Of a stretch of DNA of 14,993 bases, positions 1 through 7,014 are shown in pieces. A program made the translations under genes and the position numbers. The notes under the pieces are model-generated. The model worked only from the letters and a program-made list of their open reading frames with translations. It was not told the origin of the DNA and did not search any database. Origin of the DNA: E44-bin88 sp050123275 (GTDB lineage Bacteria; Chloroflexota; Dehalococcoidia; Dehalococcoidales; BS750m-G39); assembly GCA_050123275.1 (NCBI GenBank), contig JASFHK010000019.1, positions 1-14,993 of the forward strand, written 5' to 3'. Position 1 is the stretch's first letter. The number at the start of each line of letters is the position of its first letter.

Positions 1-36
1 TGCCCCCTCCACTTTTAATTAAATATAGTACGGATT

Positions 37-65
37 AGAAGTTCTACCACAAAAACTGGTATAAT
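37..65 (+). promoter_or_regulatory. Candidate promoter of the tRNA-Thr-tuf operon
   Basis: A perfect -10 hexamer TATAAT lies at 60-65, ten bases before the first base of tRNA-Thr, so transcription would start at about the tRNA 5' end or just before it. No good -35 hexamer is seen at 16-18 bases; the region 35-48 is only a weak match. The placement before a stable RNA and tuf fits a strong growth-related promoter. The exact -35 is uncertain. Confidence 0.6.
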
Positions 66-74
66 GTTCTGGGT

Positions 75-147
75 GCCCACATAGCTCAGTCGGTAGAGCA
101 CGTTCTTGGTAAGAACGGGGTCACCAGTTCGAATCTGGTTGTGGGCT
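75..147 (+). tRNA. tRNA-Thr (anticodon GGT)
   Basis: A full cloverleaf can be drawn by eye: acceptor stem 75-81 with 140-146 (GCCCACA/TGTGGGC), D arm 84-99, anticodon stem 101-105 with 113-117, loop TTGGTAA with anticodon GGT at 108-110, and T arm 123-139 with loop TTCGAAT. The discriminator is T147 and no CCA is encoded. It decodes threonine ACC/ACU codons. It lies 21 bases before tuf with no terminator between them, so it is probably cut out of a tRNA-tuf transcript; tRNA-Thr next to tuf is a familiar bacterial arrangement. Confidence 0.97.
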
Positions 148-168
148 TTAACTAAAGGGGGTTAAAAA

Positions 169-1374
169 ATGGCAAAGCAGAAATTTGAAAGAACCAAGCC
201 CCATTGCAACGTGGGCACCATTGGTCACGTCGACCATGGTAAGACAACACTAACCTCGGCGATTACTATGGTCCTCTCCAAGGGGGGTGCAGGCACCGAT
301 TACCGTGCCTTCGATAGTATCGATAACGCTCCCGAGGAAAAGGCGCGCGGCCTGACCATAGCCATCGCCCACATCGAATATGAAACCGAGAAACGCCACT
401 ATGCCCACATCGACTGTCCCGGTCACGCCGACTTCATCAAGAACATGATTACCGGCGCGGCCCAGATGGACGGCGCTATTCTGGTAGTGAGCGCTCCCGA
501 CGGGCCGATGCCCCAGACGAGGGAGCACGTAGTGCTGGCCCGCCAGGTGGAAGTGCCCTACGTCGTGGTGGCGCTTAATAAGATAGACGCCCTCGACGAC
601 GAGGAGCTGCAGGAGCTGGTGGAAGTGGAAACCAGGGAGCTGTTGAGCAAGTACAAGTTCCCCGGCGACAAACTGCCGGTGGTAAGGCTGAGCGCTCTCA
701 AAGCCCTTGAGTGCGGCTGCGGCAAGCGCGAGTGCCAGTGGTGCGGCGCCATCTGGAAGTTGATGGACGCCATTGACGAGTATATTCCCACTCCGGTCAG
801 GCCCAAGGACAAGCCCTTCCTGATGCCGGTTGAGGATGTTTTCAGCATCAAGGGCCGCGGCACCGTGCCTACGGGCAGGGTGGAGCGTGGCGTCATCAAA
901 GCCGGTGACGAGGTCGAGATTGTCGGCCTGCACCACGAGCCGCGCAAGACGGTGGCCACCAGCCTGGAGATGTTCCACAAGATTCTGGATGACGCCGAGC
1001 CCGGCGACGCCGTCGGTATTCTGCTCCGCGGCGTGGAGCGCGAAGATATCGAGCGGGGTATGGTCATCGCCGCCCCCGGTACGATTAAGCCGCATACCTA
1101 TGCCGAGGCCGAAGTCTATGTCCTGAGCAAGGAAGAGGGGGGACGCCATACCCCGTTCTTCAACGGCTACAAGCCCCAGTTCTACATCAGGACTACCGAC
1201 GTTACCGGCACCATCGAGTTGCCCGAAGGGGTGGAGATGGTTATGCCCGGCGATAATATTACTATGAAAATCAAGCTCATCTACCCGGTGGCACTGGAGA
1301 AGGGCTTGCGTTTCGCTATCCGGGAGGGGGGTAGAACGGTTGGTGCCGGCACTATCAGCAGCATCATCGAATAA
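169..1374 (+). CDS. tuf: Elongation factor Tu
   Basis: EF-Tu is the GTPase that carries aminoacyl-tRNA to the ribosomal A site. The 401-residue protein is full length. The G domain shows the P-loop GHVDHGKT at residues 19-26, switch I around RGLTIAIAH at 60-68, DCPGH at 82-86, NKID at 137-140 and SAL at 175-177, followed by the two beta-barrel domains. A short insert at residues 181-192 (ECGCGKRECQWC) carries four cysteines, C182, C184, C189 and C192, and could bind a metal; I recall a similar insert in Dehalococcoidia EF-Tu but cannot verify it here. A strong Shine-Dalgarno (AAAGGGGG) precedes the ATG. It is the first protein gene after tRNA-Thr, and rpmG begins 3 bases after its stop. Confidence 0.98.
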   Translation: MAKQKFERTKPHCNVGTIGHVDHGKTTLTSAITMVLSKGGAGTDYRAFDSIDNAPEEKARGLTIAIAHIEYETEKRHYAHIDCPGHADFIKNMITGAAQMDGAILVVSAPDGPMPQTREHVVLARQVEVPYVVVALNKIDALDDEELQELVEVETRELLSKYKFPGDKLPVVRLSALKALECGCGKRECQWCGAIWKLMDAIDEYIPTPVRPKDKPFLMPVEDVFSIKGRGTVPTGRVERGVIKAGDEVEIVGLHHEPRKTVATSLEMFHKILDDAEPGDAVGILLRGVEREDIERGMVIAAPGTIKPHTYAEAEVYVLSKEEGGRHTPFFNGYKPQFYIRTTDVTGTIELPEGVEMVMPGDNITMKIKLIYPVALEKGLRFAIREGGRTVGAGTISSIIE

Positions 1375-1376
1375 AC

Positions 1377-1544
1377 ATGGCTAAGAAGGGTGAAGCCAGA
1401 ATAGTTATCCATCTCGCCTGCACCGAGTGCAGCGAGAGGACATATACTTCGAGCAAGAATAAGCGGAACGACTCCCAGCGCCTGGAGCTTAGAAAGTATT
1501 GCCCCCGTTGTCGCACTACTACCCTGCACAGGGAGACTAAATAG
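1377..1544 (+). CDS. rpmG: 50S ribosomal protein L33
   Basis: A 55-residue protein whose ATG lies two bases after the tuf stop codon. It is the small L33 protein of the large subunit, near the tRNA exit site. It is the zinc-ribbon form, with two Cys-x-x-Cys pairs (C15/C18, CTEC, and C42/C45, CPRC). The start MAKKGEAR, the central YTSSKNKRND stretch and the ending LHRETK are typical of L33. There is no clear Shine-Dalgarno of its own, so translation is probably coupled to tuf. The order tuf-rpmG-secE-nusG is standard in many bacteria, which strongly supports the call. Confidence 0.95.
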   Translation: MAKKGEARIVIHLACTECSERTYTSSKNKRNDSQRLELRKYCPRCRTTTLHRETK

Positions 1545-1572
1545 TGCCGCCAGGGGCATTTGAGGCCGATTG

Positions 1573-1779
1573 ATGACTCAGCGTACTGCCAAACGTTCCC
1601 GGTTCCGGTTCATCGGCGAGATTATCGCCGAGCTGAAGAAGGTGGTCTGGCTCTCCAAGCGGGAGGCGGCTTACCTGACCTTCCTGGTGCTGGTGGTTAC
1701 CGCCATCATCGGTATTATGCTGGGGGCCTTCGACTACGGCTTTACCCAGCTGGTAGACAAGGTGTTCCTGGGCGGTTAA
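1573..1779 (+). CDS. secE: Preprotein translocase subunit SecE
   Basis: SecE is the small essential clamp of the SecYEG protein-export channel. The 68-residue protein has the single-helix bacterial form: a basic start (TQRTAKRSRFRF), the conserved amphipathic segment around residues 14-32 (EIIAELKKVVWLSKREA), then one membrane helix at about residues 35-57. I chose the ATG at 1573 over the in-frame TTG at 1570 because the GAGG at 1562-1565 is 7 bases from the ATG but only 4 from the TTG. It lies between rpmG and nusG, its usual place. Confidence 0.95.
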   Translation: MTQRTAKRSRFRFIGEIIAELKKVVWLSKREAAYLTFLVLVVTAIIGIMLGAFDYGFTQLVDKVFLGG

Positions 1780-1831
1780 GCCCGGCCGGTTTTGAAGTTC
1801 CTTATTCTCTGTTTGAACGAGGGGTTAGTTG

Positions 1832-2386
1832 GTGGCTGAGAAGCAAAGCAAGGTGGCTGAAACCAAAAAAGGCTGGTTTGTAATTCATACCTATTCCGGG
1901 TATGAAGAACGAGTCAAGAAGAACCTCGAGCAGCGCAAGAAGTTCATGGACGGCGCTGACGAGGTTGGCGATATCGTTATACCCACCGAGGTCGAAATCG
2001 AGGTCAAGAACGGGCAGCGGCGCAACGTGGATAAGAAAATACTGCCCGGTTACATTCTGGTCCAGATGAAAATGAGCGACCAGAGCTGGAATATCGTGCG
2101 CAACACGCCCGGGGTCACCGGTTTCGTCGGCAGCGGCAGCAAGCCGGCGCCCTTGCCCAAGGTGGAGGTTGACCAGATACTGAAGCAGATGGCCGCCGAG
2201 GCCCCCAAGGTCAAGGTGGGCTTCCGCAAGGGGCAGAGCGTGAGGGTGACCAGCGGGCCTTTCATCGATTTTGTCGGCGTGGTGGACGAAATAAGCACCG
2301 AGAAGGGTAAGGTCAAGGTGCTCCTGTCGCTGTTCGGGCGGGAGACGCCGGTTGAGCTTGACTTCTTACAGGTGGAGAAACTCTAG
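1832..2386 (+). CDS. nusG: Transcription termination/antitermination factor NusG
   Basis: NusG binds RNA polymerase and tunes elongation, Rho-dependent termination and coupling to the ribosome. The protein of about 184 residues has the NGN domain (from WFVIHTYSGYEERVKKNLEQR to the LPGYILVQM and NTPGVTGFVG stretches) and a C-terminal KOW domain (GQSVRVTSGPFIDFVGVVDEI, ending VELDFLQVEKL). The GTG at 1832 is preferred to the TTG at 1829 because AGGGG at 1820-1824 is better spaced for it. Its stop codon TAG at 2384-2386 overlaps the Shine-Dalgarno of rplK, so the two are closely coupled. Confidence 0.97.
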   Translation: MAEKQSKVAETKKGWFVIHTYSGYEERVKKNLEQRKKFMDGADEVGDIVIPTEVEIEVKNGQRRNVDKKILPGYILVQMKMSDQSWNIVRNTPGVTGFVGSGSKPAPLPKVEVDQILKQMAAEAPKVKVGFRKGQSVRVTSGPFIDFVGVVDEISTEKGKVKVLLSLFGRETPVELDFLQVEKL

Positions 2387-2394
2387 GAGATAAA

Positions 2395-2817
2395 GTGGCT
2401 AAGAAAGTTAAAGCCGTCGTTAAGCTGCAGATTCCCGCGGGCAAAGCCAACCCGGCGCCGCCGGTAGGCACCGCCCTGGGTCAGCACGGGCTTAACATCA
2501 TGGCGTTCTGTAAAGAATACAACGACCGCACCTCGGGGCAGGTGGGCTCTATCATCCCGGTGGAGATAACCGTCTACGACGACCGTTCCTTCACTTTCAT
2601 CACCAAGACGCCCCCGGCTACCGATTTACTCAAGAAAGCGCTGGGAGAGGAGAAAGCCTCCGGCGAGCCCGGTCACACCAGCGCCGGCAAGGTAACCCGC
2701 GCCCAGATTCGCGAGATAGCCGAGATTAAGGCCAAAGACCTTAACGCTAACTCCATCGAGGGGGCGGAGAAAATCATCGAAGGCACTGCCCGCAGCATGG
2801 GCATCGAGGTAGAGTAA
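2395..2817 (+). CDS. rplK: 50S ribosomal protein L11
   Basis: L11 forms the base of the L7/L12 stalk with 23S rRNA helices 43/44, where the translational GTPases act. The 140-residue protein is of normal length, with the N-terminal domain motifs PAGKANPAPPVGTALGQHG (about residues 14-32) and FCKEYN, and the rRNA-binding C-terminal domain (AGKVTRAQIREIAEIKAKDLNA, ending GTARSMGIEVE). The start is GTG, with AGGAGA at 2385-2390 as ribosome-binding site. rplA begins one base after its stop codon, so the pair is translationally coupled. Confidence 0.98.
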   Translation: MAKKVKAVVKLQIPAGKANPAPPVGTALGQHGLNIMAFCKEYNDRTSGQVGSIIPVEITVYDDRSFTFITKTPPATDLLKKALGEEKASGEPGHTSAGKVTRAQIREIAEIKAKDLNANSIEGAEKIIEGTARSMGIEVE

Positions 2818-2818
2818 A

Positions 2819-3532
2819 TTGACGAAACACGGTAAGAAATACACCGCCGCTCTGGAACAGTTAGACACGACTAAAAGCTATGCCCCCGAAGAGGCCGTCT
2901 CCATGGCCAAACAGGCGGCTTTTACCAAGTTCGACGAGACGGTGGAGCTCCACCTTCGTATGGGGGTCGACCCGCGCGACGCCACCCAGCAGGTGCGCGG
3001 CGTGGCGCTTTTACCCCACGGTCTGGGCAAGCCGGTGCGCGTGCTCGTTTTTGCCCAGGGTGAAGCCGCCCGGGCGGCACAGGAAGCTGGCGCCGACGCT
3101 GTTGGCGCCGAAGACATGGTCAAGAAAATCGAGGATGGCTGGCTGGAGTTCGATACCGCCATCGCCACTCCCGATATGATGGGCAAGGTCGGCAAGCTGG
3201 GTAAGATACTGGGGAGGCGGGGGCTTATGCCCAACCCCAAGTCGGGCACGGTGGTCGCCGGCGACGACATCGCCCGCGCCATCGACGAAGCCCGCAAGGG
3301 GCGCGTGGAATTCAAGCTCGACCGGCAGGCCATCATTCACCTTCCCCTGGGCAAGGTCAGCTTCGAGGAAGATAAGCTGCTGGCTAACCTGACAGCGGTT
3401 ATCGAAGCCATCATGAAGGCCAAGCCCAGCGGTGCCAAGGGACAGTACGTCAAGACCGCAACTTTAACCACTACCATGGGGCCGGGCATCAAACTTGACC
3501 TCAAGCCGGCCCTGGCTTTAACTTCCAGTTAG
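2819..3532 (+). CDS. rplA: 50S ribosomal protein L1
   Basis: L1 forms the mobile L1 stalk that helps release deacylated tRNA; in many bacteria it also represses its own rplK-rplA mRNA. The 237-residue protein is full length: an MTKHGKKY start, KFDETVELHLRMGVDPR near residue 40, the second domain with VLVFAQGE, and the signature GRRGLMPNPKSGT around residues 135-147. The start codon is TTG at 2819, one base past the rplK stop. In most genomes rplJ-rplL follow directly; here an unrelated four-gene metabolic cluster begins 34 bases downstream. Confidence 0.98.
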   Translation: MTKHGKKYTAALEQLDTTKSYAPEEAVSMAKQAAFTKFDETVELHLRMGVDPRDATQQVRGVALLPHGLGKPVRVLVFAQGEAARAAQEAGADAVGAEDMVKKIEDGWLEFDTAIATPDMMGKVGKLGKILGRRGLMPNPKSGTVVAGDDIARAIDEARKGRVEFKLDRQAIIHLPLGKVSFEEDKLLANLTAVIEAIMKAKPSGAKGQYVKTATLTTTMGPGIKLDLKPALALTSS

Positions 3533-3566
3533 TCTTTTAATAAACGAGACGGAAAGGGGATATCAG

Positions 3567-4718
3567 ATGGCGGATGTTGCTATTGTCGGTGTCGGCCAGA
3601 GCGTTTTCAGCCGTAACTGCGGTGAATCCATCCGGGAGCTGGCCTTCGAGGCTTACAAAGAGGCATTGGAAGGCCTGGATATCACCACCAATGATATCGA
3701 CGCTTCCATAATCTGTTCCGCCCCCGAGTATGACAAACAGCGCTCACCGGCGGGACTTATTTCGGAATACCTAGAGTTGACCCCCAAGCCGAGCTTCTAC
3801 GTGGAGACGGTTTGTTCTTCCAGCAGCACCGGTCTTAGAGTCGGCTGGTCGCTGGTCAAGGCGGGGTTGCACAAAGTGGTGGCGGTAATCGGTTTTCAGA
3901 AGATGTCGGAGCTTTCCTCCCGCGACGCTGCCGAGCGAATGGGGCGGGGAGCCGACATAATCTGGGAATCGCCCTTCGGGCTGACCATGCCCGCCGGTTA
4001 CGCCATGTACGCCCGCGCTCACATGGACAAGTACGGCACCACCGAGGAGCATCTGGCCAAGGTAAGGGTCAAGAACTCCCACTATGGCGCGTCCAACCCC
4101 AAGGCTAACTACCGCAAGGAGCTCAGCCTGGAGGCTATCATGGAGTCGGACATGATAACTTCACCCTTGAAGAAGTTCGACTGCTGCGCCAACGCCGACG
4201 GCGCTTCCTGCGTCATCATCGCTCGCAGCGACGTGGCCAAGGGCGTCAGCGATATGCCCATCTGGGTTGTGGGGCTGGGGGCGGCTACCGATACCATGAC
4301 CATGGCCGGACGCAAGTCGCTCACCGGTCTCCAGTGCGCCCAGGAAGCTGCCAAGCAGGCTTACAAGATGGCCGGCGTCAAGCCCCAGGATATCGACGTC
4401 GCCGAGGTGCACGATTGCTTCACCGTTTCCGAGATTTTAGCCTACGAAGACCTGGGCTTCGCCAAACCCGGCGAGGGCGCGGGTCTGATAGATGATAAAG
4501 AGACCTACGTGGACGGCAAGATACCGGTCAACGTTGACGGCGGCTTGCTCTCCAAGGGTCACCCCATCGGCGCCACCGGCGGCTCCCAGATAAGAACAAT
4601 TGTTCGACAGCTGCGGGGCCAGGCTACCGAGGCCCAGGTCAAGAACGCCGAGATAGGGCTGGTGCATAATATCGGTGGCATTGGACAATACGGCAACGTA
4701 ACCATCTTGAGGAGGTAG
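3567..4718 (+). CDS. Thiolase, SCP-x/archaeal acetyl-CoA acetyltransferase type (first of two)
   Basis: A thiolase-fold enzyme that breaks or makes carbon-carbon bonds between acyl-CoA units. At 383 residues it is of the length of the SCP-x/archaeal thiolases that work with DUF35 partners. The nucleophile is C83 (ETVCSSSSTGL). HDCF is at residues 282-285 and GHPIGATG at 331-338 (H332). The C-terminal Cys-x-Gly of classical biosynthetic thiolases is absent, replaced by HNIGGIGQYGN, as usual in this subfamily, where HDCF probably supplies the second acid/base. The ATG follows AAAGGGG. The next gene starts 4 bases after its stop and uses a Shine-Dalgarno (GAGGAGG) inside this gene's end. The substrate cannot be read from sequence; acetyl-CoA or longer acyl-CoA are both possible. 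Confidence 0.9.
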   Translation: MADVAIVGVGQSVFSRNCGESIRELAFEAYKEALEGLDITTNDIDASIICSAPEYDKQRSPAGLISEYLELTPKPSFYVETVCSSSSTGLRVGWSLVKAGLHKVVAVIGFQKMSELSSRDAAERMGRGADIIWESPFGLTMPAGYAMYARAHMDKYGTTEEHLAKVRVKNSHYGASNPKANYRKELSLEAIMESDMITSPLKKFDCCANADGASCVIIARSDVAKGVSDMPIWVVGLGAATDTMTMAGRKSLTGLQCAQEAAKQAYKMAGVKPQDIDVAEVHDCFTVSEILAYEDLGFAKPGEGAGLIDDKETYVDGKIPVNVDGGLLSKGHPIGATGGSQIRTIVRQLRGQATEAQVKNAEIGLVHNIGGIGQYGNVTILRR

Positions 4719-4722
4719 CTTA

Positions 4723-5136
4723 ATGGGCTTTGAGAATTTCGGCACGGTCAGTTTTACCACGGACGCCAAGGTGGCTGATTTCGTCACCCAGCTGGAGGCG
4801 GGCAAGGTTATGGCGAGCCGCTGCCCCAAGTGCGGGGTCAGCTTTTTCCCGCCCAAGGCCGATTGCCCCAGCTGCCTTTCCGGCGAGGTGGAGTGGTTCG
4901 AGGTAAAGGGCAAGGGTAAACTGGCTACCTATACCATAGTCAATTACGGGCCGTCGGGCTTTGAAGACGACGCGCCTTACACTCTGGCGCTGGGCGAGTT
5001 CGAGGGGGGCTTGCAGATTCTGGCTCGTTTGAGCAAGGATATCGCCCCCGAGGACATCAAGCCGGGCATGATCCTGGTGGTTGTCCCGCTGAAACGGCCC
5101 GGCGGCAGAATCAGCTACGAATTTATAAAAGGCTAG
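4723..5136 (+). CDS. DUF35 zinc-ribbon/OB-fold protein, thiolase partner
   Basis: A 137-residue protein of the DUF35 (YgbM/ChsH2-like, rubredoxin-like zinc ribbon plus OB-fold) family. The zinc ribbon is seen as C34, C37, C48 and C51 (CPKCGVSFFPPKADCPSC), followed by an OB-fold (KGKGKLATYTIV...PYTLALGEFEGG...VVPLKRPGG). In archaea, DUF35 proteins hold thiolase and HMG-CoA synthase together and share a CoA channel; related pairs act in steroid side-chain degradation. Its position between two thiolases and 4 bases from the first suggests it is the obligate subunit of the upstream enzyme. No catalytic residues of its own are expected. Confidence 0.9.
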   Translation: MGFENFGTVSFTTDAKVADFVTQLEAGKVMASRCPKCGVSFFPPKADCPSCLSGEVEWFEVKGKGKLATYTIVNYGPSGFEDDAPYTLALGEFEGGLQILARLSKDIAPEDIKPGMILVVVPLKRPGGRISYEFIKG

Positions 5137-5156
5137 TTAAGACAAGGAGGATAACA

Positions 5157-6338
5157 ATGGCGGATAGAAAGGTTTGTATTATCGCTGCCGGCATGGACCG
5201 GTGGGGCGTGCGTGAGGCGAGTATCGTCGACCTGGCTCAGGAAGCGGCGCAGGCTTGTTTCGACGACGTGCCGGCGTTGAAGAAAGAGGAAATCGACGGT
5301 CTGTTATTCGCTTCTTCCTACTGCGGACGGACCTCCTTCCAGGTCAACCCGGCTCCGGTTATGGCCGAGCGCATCGGCATCAAGCCGACCAGCATCTGCA
5401 GCCGACTGGATACGCTCTGTGCCGGCGGTAGCTCGGGTATCATCCTGGCTACGGGGCTGATAAGGTCCGGCATGGCCGATGTGGTGATGGTCGCCGGCGG
5501 TGAAAAGCTCTATACGCCGCAGCGCTGGGAGACCTACTACAGCGAGATGGCTTCCATCGACCACGACTGGGACGGCGCCCAGGGCATGGGCTTGCCGCCC
5601 CCGTTTTTCAGCATGACGGCCCAGGAGCATATGAAGCTCTACGGCACGACCAAGGAACAACTTTCGGCGGTATCGGTGAAGAACCGCCGCAACGGCGCCA
5701 CCAACCCCAAGGCACAGTTCCAGAAAGAGGTCTCTCTGGAAGAGGTGATGGCCGCCAGGCCTATCGTACCTCCGTTGAGCCTCTTCGATTGCACTCCTAT
5801 CACCGACGGTTGCGCCGCGGTGATATTGACCCACGAAGATAAAGCCAAGGAGCTTACCGACCGGCCTCTGGTCTACGTCCGGGGCACGGCTCAGGCCAGC
5901 CTGCACAGCATGTCGATGAACTGGCCCGGCGAGAACCTGGCCGATTGGGCCCACCTGAAGGCGGCGGCCAAGAGGGCTTACGCTCAGGCCCGGGTTAAAC
6001 CCGAAGACGTCGACGTCGCCCAGACCCACGACTGTTTCACCATCTCCGAGATTATCGAGATGGAAGACCTTGGTTTCTGCAAGAAGGGTGAGGGCGGGCC
6101 TTTCGTCGAGTCGGGACAGAACGACTTCGGCGGCAAGGTTCCCACCAACACCGACGGCGGGCTGCTTTCCTGCGGGCATCCCTTCGGCGCCACCGGCATC
6201 CGCCAGGCGCTGGAGATGCTTTTCCAGTTGCAGGGAAGGGCCATCAAACAGGTAGAGGGCGCCAAGATAGGGCTGACCCACAACCTGAGCGGACTCAACG
6301 TCGAGCACACCATCCTCATCTACGGCCGAGAGCCCTAA
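5157..6338 (+). CDS. Thiolase, SCP-x/archaeal acetyl-CoA acetyltransferase type (second)
   Basis: A 393-residue second thiolase, paralogous to the one ending at 4718 but clearly diverged. The nucleophile is C88 (RLDTLCAGGSSGI), HDCF is at residues 291-294, and GHPFGATG is at 340-347 (H341). The C-terminus reads HNLSGLNVEHTILIYG, without the HNIGGIG glycine loop of its neighbour and without a classical C-terminal cysteine, so its substrate pocket or chemistry may differ. AAGGAGG precedes the ATG, 20 bases after the DUF35 stop. It is probably paired with the DUF35 gene that follows. Substrate unknown. Confidence 0.9.
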   Translation: MADRKVCIIAAGMDRWGVREASIVDLAQEAAQACFDDVPALKKEEIDGLLFASSYCGRTSFQVNPAPVMAERIGIKPTSICSRLDTLCAGGSSGIILATGLIRSGMADVVMVAGGEKLYTPQRWETYYSEMASIDHDWDGAQGMGLPPPFFSMTAQEHMKLYGTTKEQLSAVSVKNRRNGATNPKAQFQKEVSLEEVMAARPIVPPLSLFDCTPITDGCAAVILTHEDKAKELTDRPLVYVRGTAQASLHSMSMNWPGENLADWAHLKAAAKRAYAQARVKPEDVDVAQTHDCFTISEIIEMEDLGFCKKGEGGPFVESGQNDFGGKVPTNTDGGLLSCGHPFGATGIRQALEMLFQLQGRAIKQVEGAKIGLTHNLSGLNVEHTILIYGREP

Positions 6339-6370
6339 ATCTTTAGAAAGTTATTTGTAAGGGGGTAGCT

Positions 6371-6859
6371 ATGCCAGTACCTGGAGTACCGATTTTAGAG
6401 GGATTATACCCGTCGACTCTGGACCTCTATCCTTTCGAGGCCAAGGAGTTCAACCGGATTCATCAGTTCTACGAGAACTTGAGGGAAAACCGTTTTACCA
6501 CCACCAAGTGTAAGAAGTGCGGCAACGTGGCCTTCCCGCCGCGTGTCGTTTGTCCCAAGTGCAATTCCGACGACCTGGAGTGGGTGGATCTGCCCACCAA
6601 GGGTAAAGTTTTACGTTTCACCGAAGAGGTGGCCGGCGTGCCCCTGGGCTTCGATTCCCCTCTGATTCACGCTCGTATCGAGCTTGAGGACGGGCACAAG
6701 CTTATCTGCCGTATCGCTAATTGCGAGGCAGGGGAGCTCAAAGAGGGCGCGGAGGTACGGCTGTTCGCCTACGAGGTTCCGCCCATGCTCGTCGAGAAGA
6801 GGGGTGGGGTGATGGAAGAATCGCCCCGGATGTTCTTTGCATTCGAACCGGTAAAGTAG
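6371..6859 (+). CDS. DUF35 zinc-ribbon/OB-fold protein, second copy
   Basis: A 162-residue DUF35 protein with a longer N-terminal helical region than the copy at 4723 (about 40 residues with KEFNRIHQFYENLRENRF before the ribbon). The zinc ribbon is C47, C50, C61 and C64 (CKKCGNVAFPPRVVCPKC), followed by the OB-fold (TKGKVLRFTEEVAG...). It is probably the partner of the second thiolase, 32 bases upstream. A strong Shine-Dalgarno (AAGGGGG) supports the ATG. Its stop codon TAG (6857-6859) abuts the TATAAT of the rplJ promoter, so the gene end and the next promoter are interlocked. Confidence 0.9.
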   Translation: MPVPGVPILEGLYPSTLDLYPFEAKEFNRIHQFYENLRENRFTTTKCKKCGNVAFPPRVVCPKCNSDDLEWVDLPTKGKVLRFTEEVAGVPLGFDSPLIHARIELEDGHKLICRIANCEAGELKEGAEVRLFAYEVPPMLVEKRGGVMEESPRMFFAFEPVK

Positions 6860-6865
6860 TATAAT
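6836..6865 (+). promoter_or_regulatory. Promoter of the rplJ-rplL operon
   Basis: A perfect -10 hexamer TATAAT at 6860-6865 starts directly after the DUF35 stop codon. Upstream, TTTGCA at 6836-6841 gives an 18-base spacer and four of six matches to TTGACA. It precedes the L10-type leader, so the ribosomal genes do not depend on read-through from the thiolase cluster. Confidence 0.7.
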
Positions 6866-6887
6866 ACGCGGACAATCGAATAAAGCG

Positions 6888-7000
6888 TTTCCGTAGACAG
6901 CGGGTGCCGTTAAGGCTCAAAATTCAATGCCTGCCGAGGATACATAAAAAGTGATTTTCATGTGAGTCCTTGTGCGGCAGGCGCGAGGACTTACTTTTTA
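6888..7000 (+). ncRNA. L10-type ribosomal protein leader (rplJL autoregulation)
   Basis: This 5' leader carries the features of the L10 leader RNA: CCGTAGACAGCGGGTG at 6891-6906 and GCCTGCCGAGG at 6929-6939. GCGGGT (6900-6905) can pair with GCCTGC (6929-6934). Alternatively GCCTGCCG (6929-6936) is fully complementary to CGGCAGGC (6975-6982) in the terminator hairpin. Binding of L10(L12) to the first structure would free the terminator, as shown for Bacillus subtilis rplJL. The assignment is from memory of the family pattern and from the pairings, not from a covariance search. Confidence 0.8.
6962..6999 (+). terminator. Attenuator terminator in the L10 leader
   Basis: An inverted repeat pairs 6962-6975 with 6981-6994 in 14 unbroken pairs (three of them G-U) around the loop GGCAG (6976-6980), and five T residues follow at 6995-6999. 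It lies 15 bases before the rplJ start codon, so it can only act as a regulated attenuator. Its loop and inner arm are complementary to the L10-binding segment at 6929-6936. Confidence 0.85.
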
Positions 7001-7014
7001 GGGGGTGATGAATA

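Noticed and set aside
250..1149. Long open frame antisense to tuf (299 codons)
   Set aside because: It lies wholly within tuf on the other strand, has no family likeness and is explained by the GC-rich codon usage of tuf.
5304..6308. Long open frame antisense to the second thiolase (334 codons)
   Set aside because: Mirror of a well-supported gene; composition is low in hydrophobic order and no motif is recognisable.
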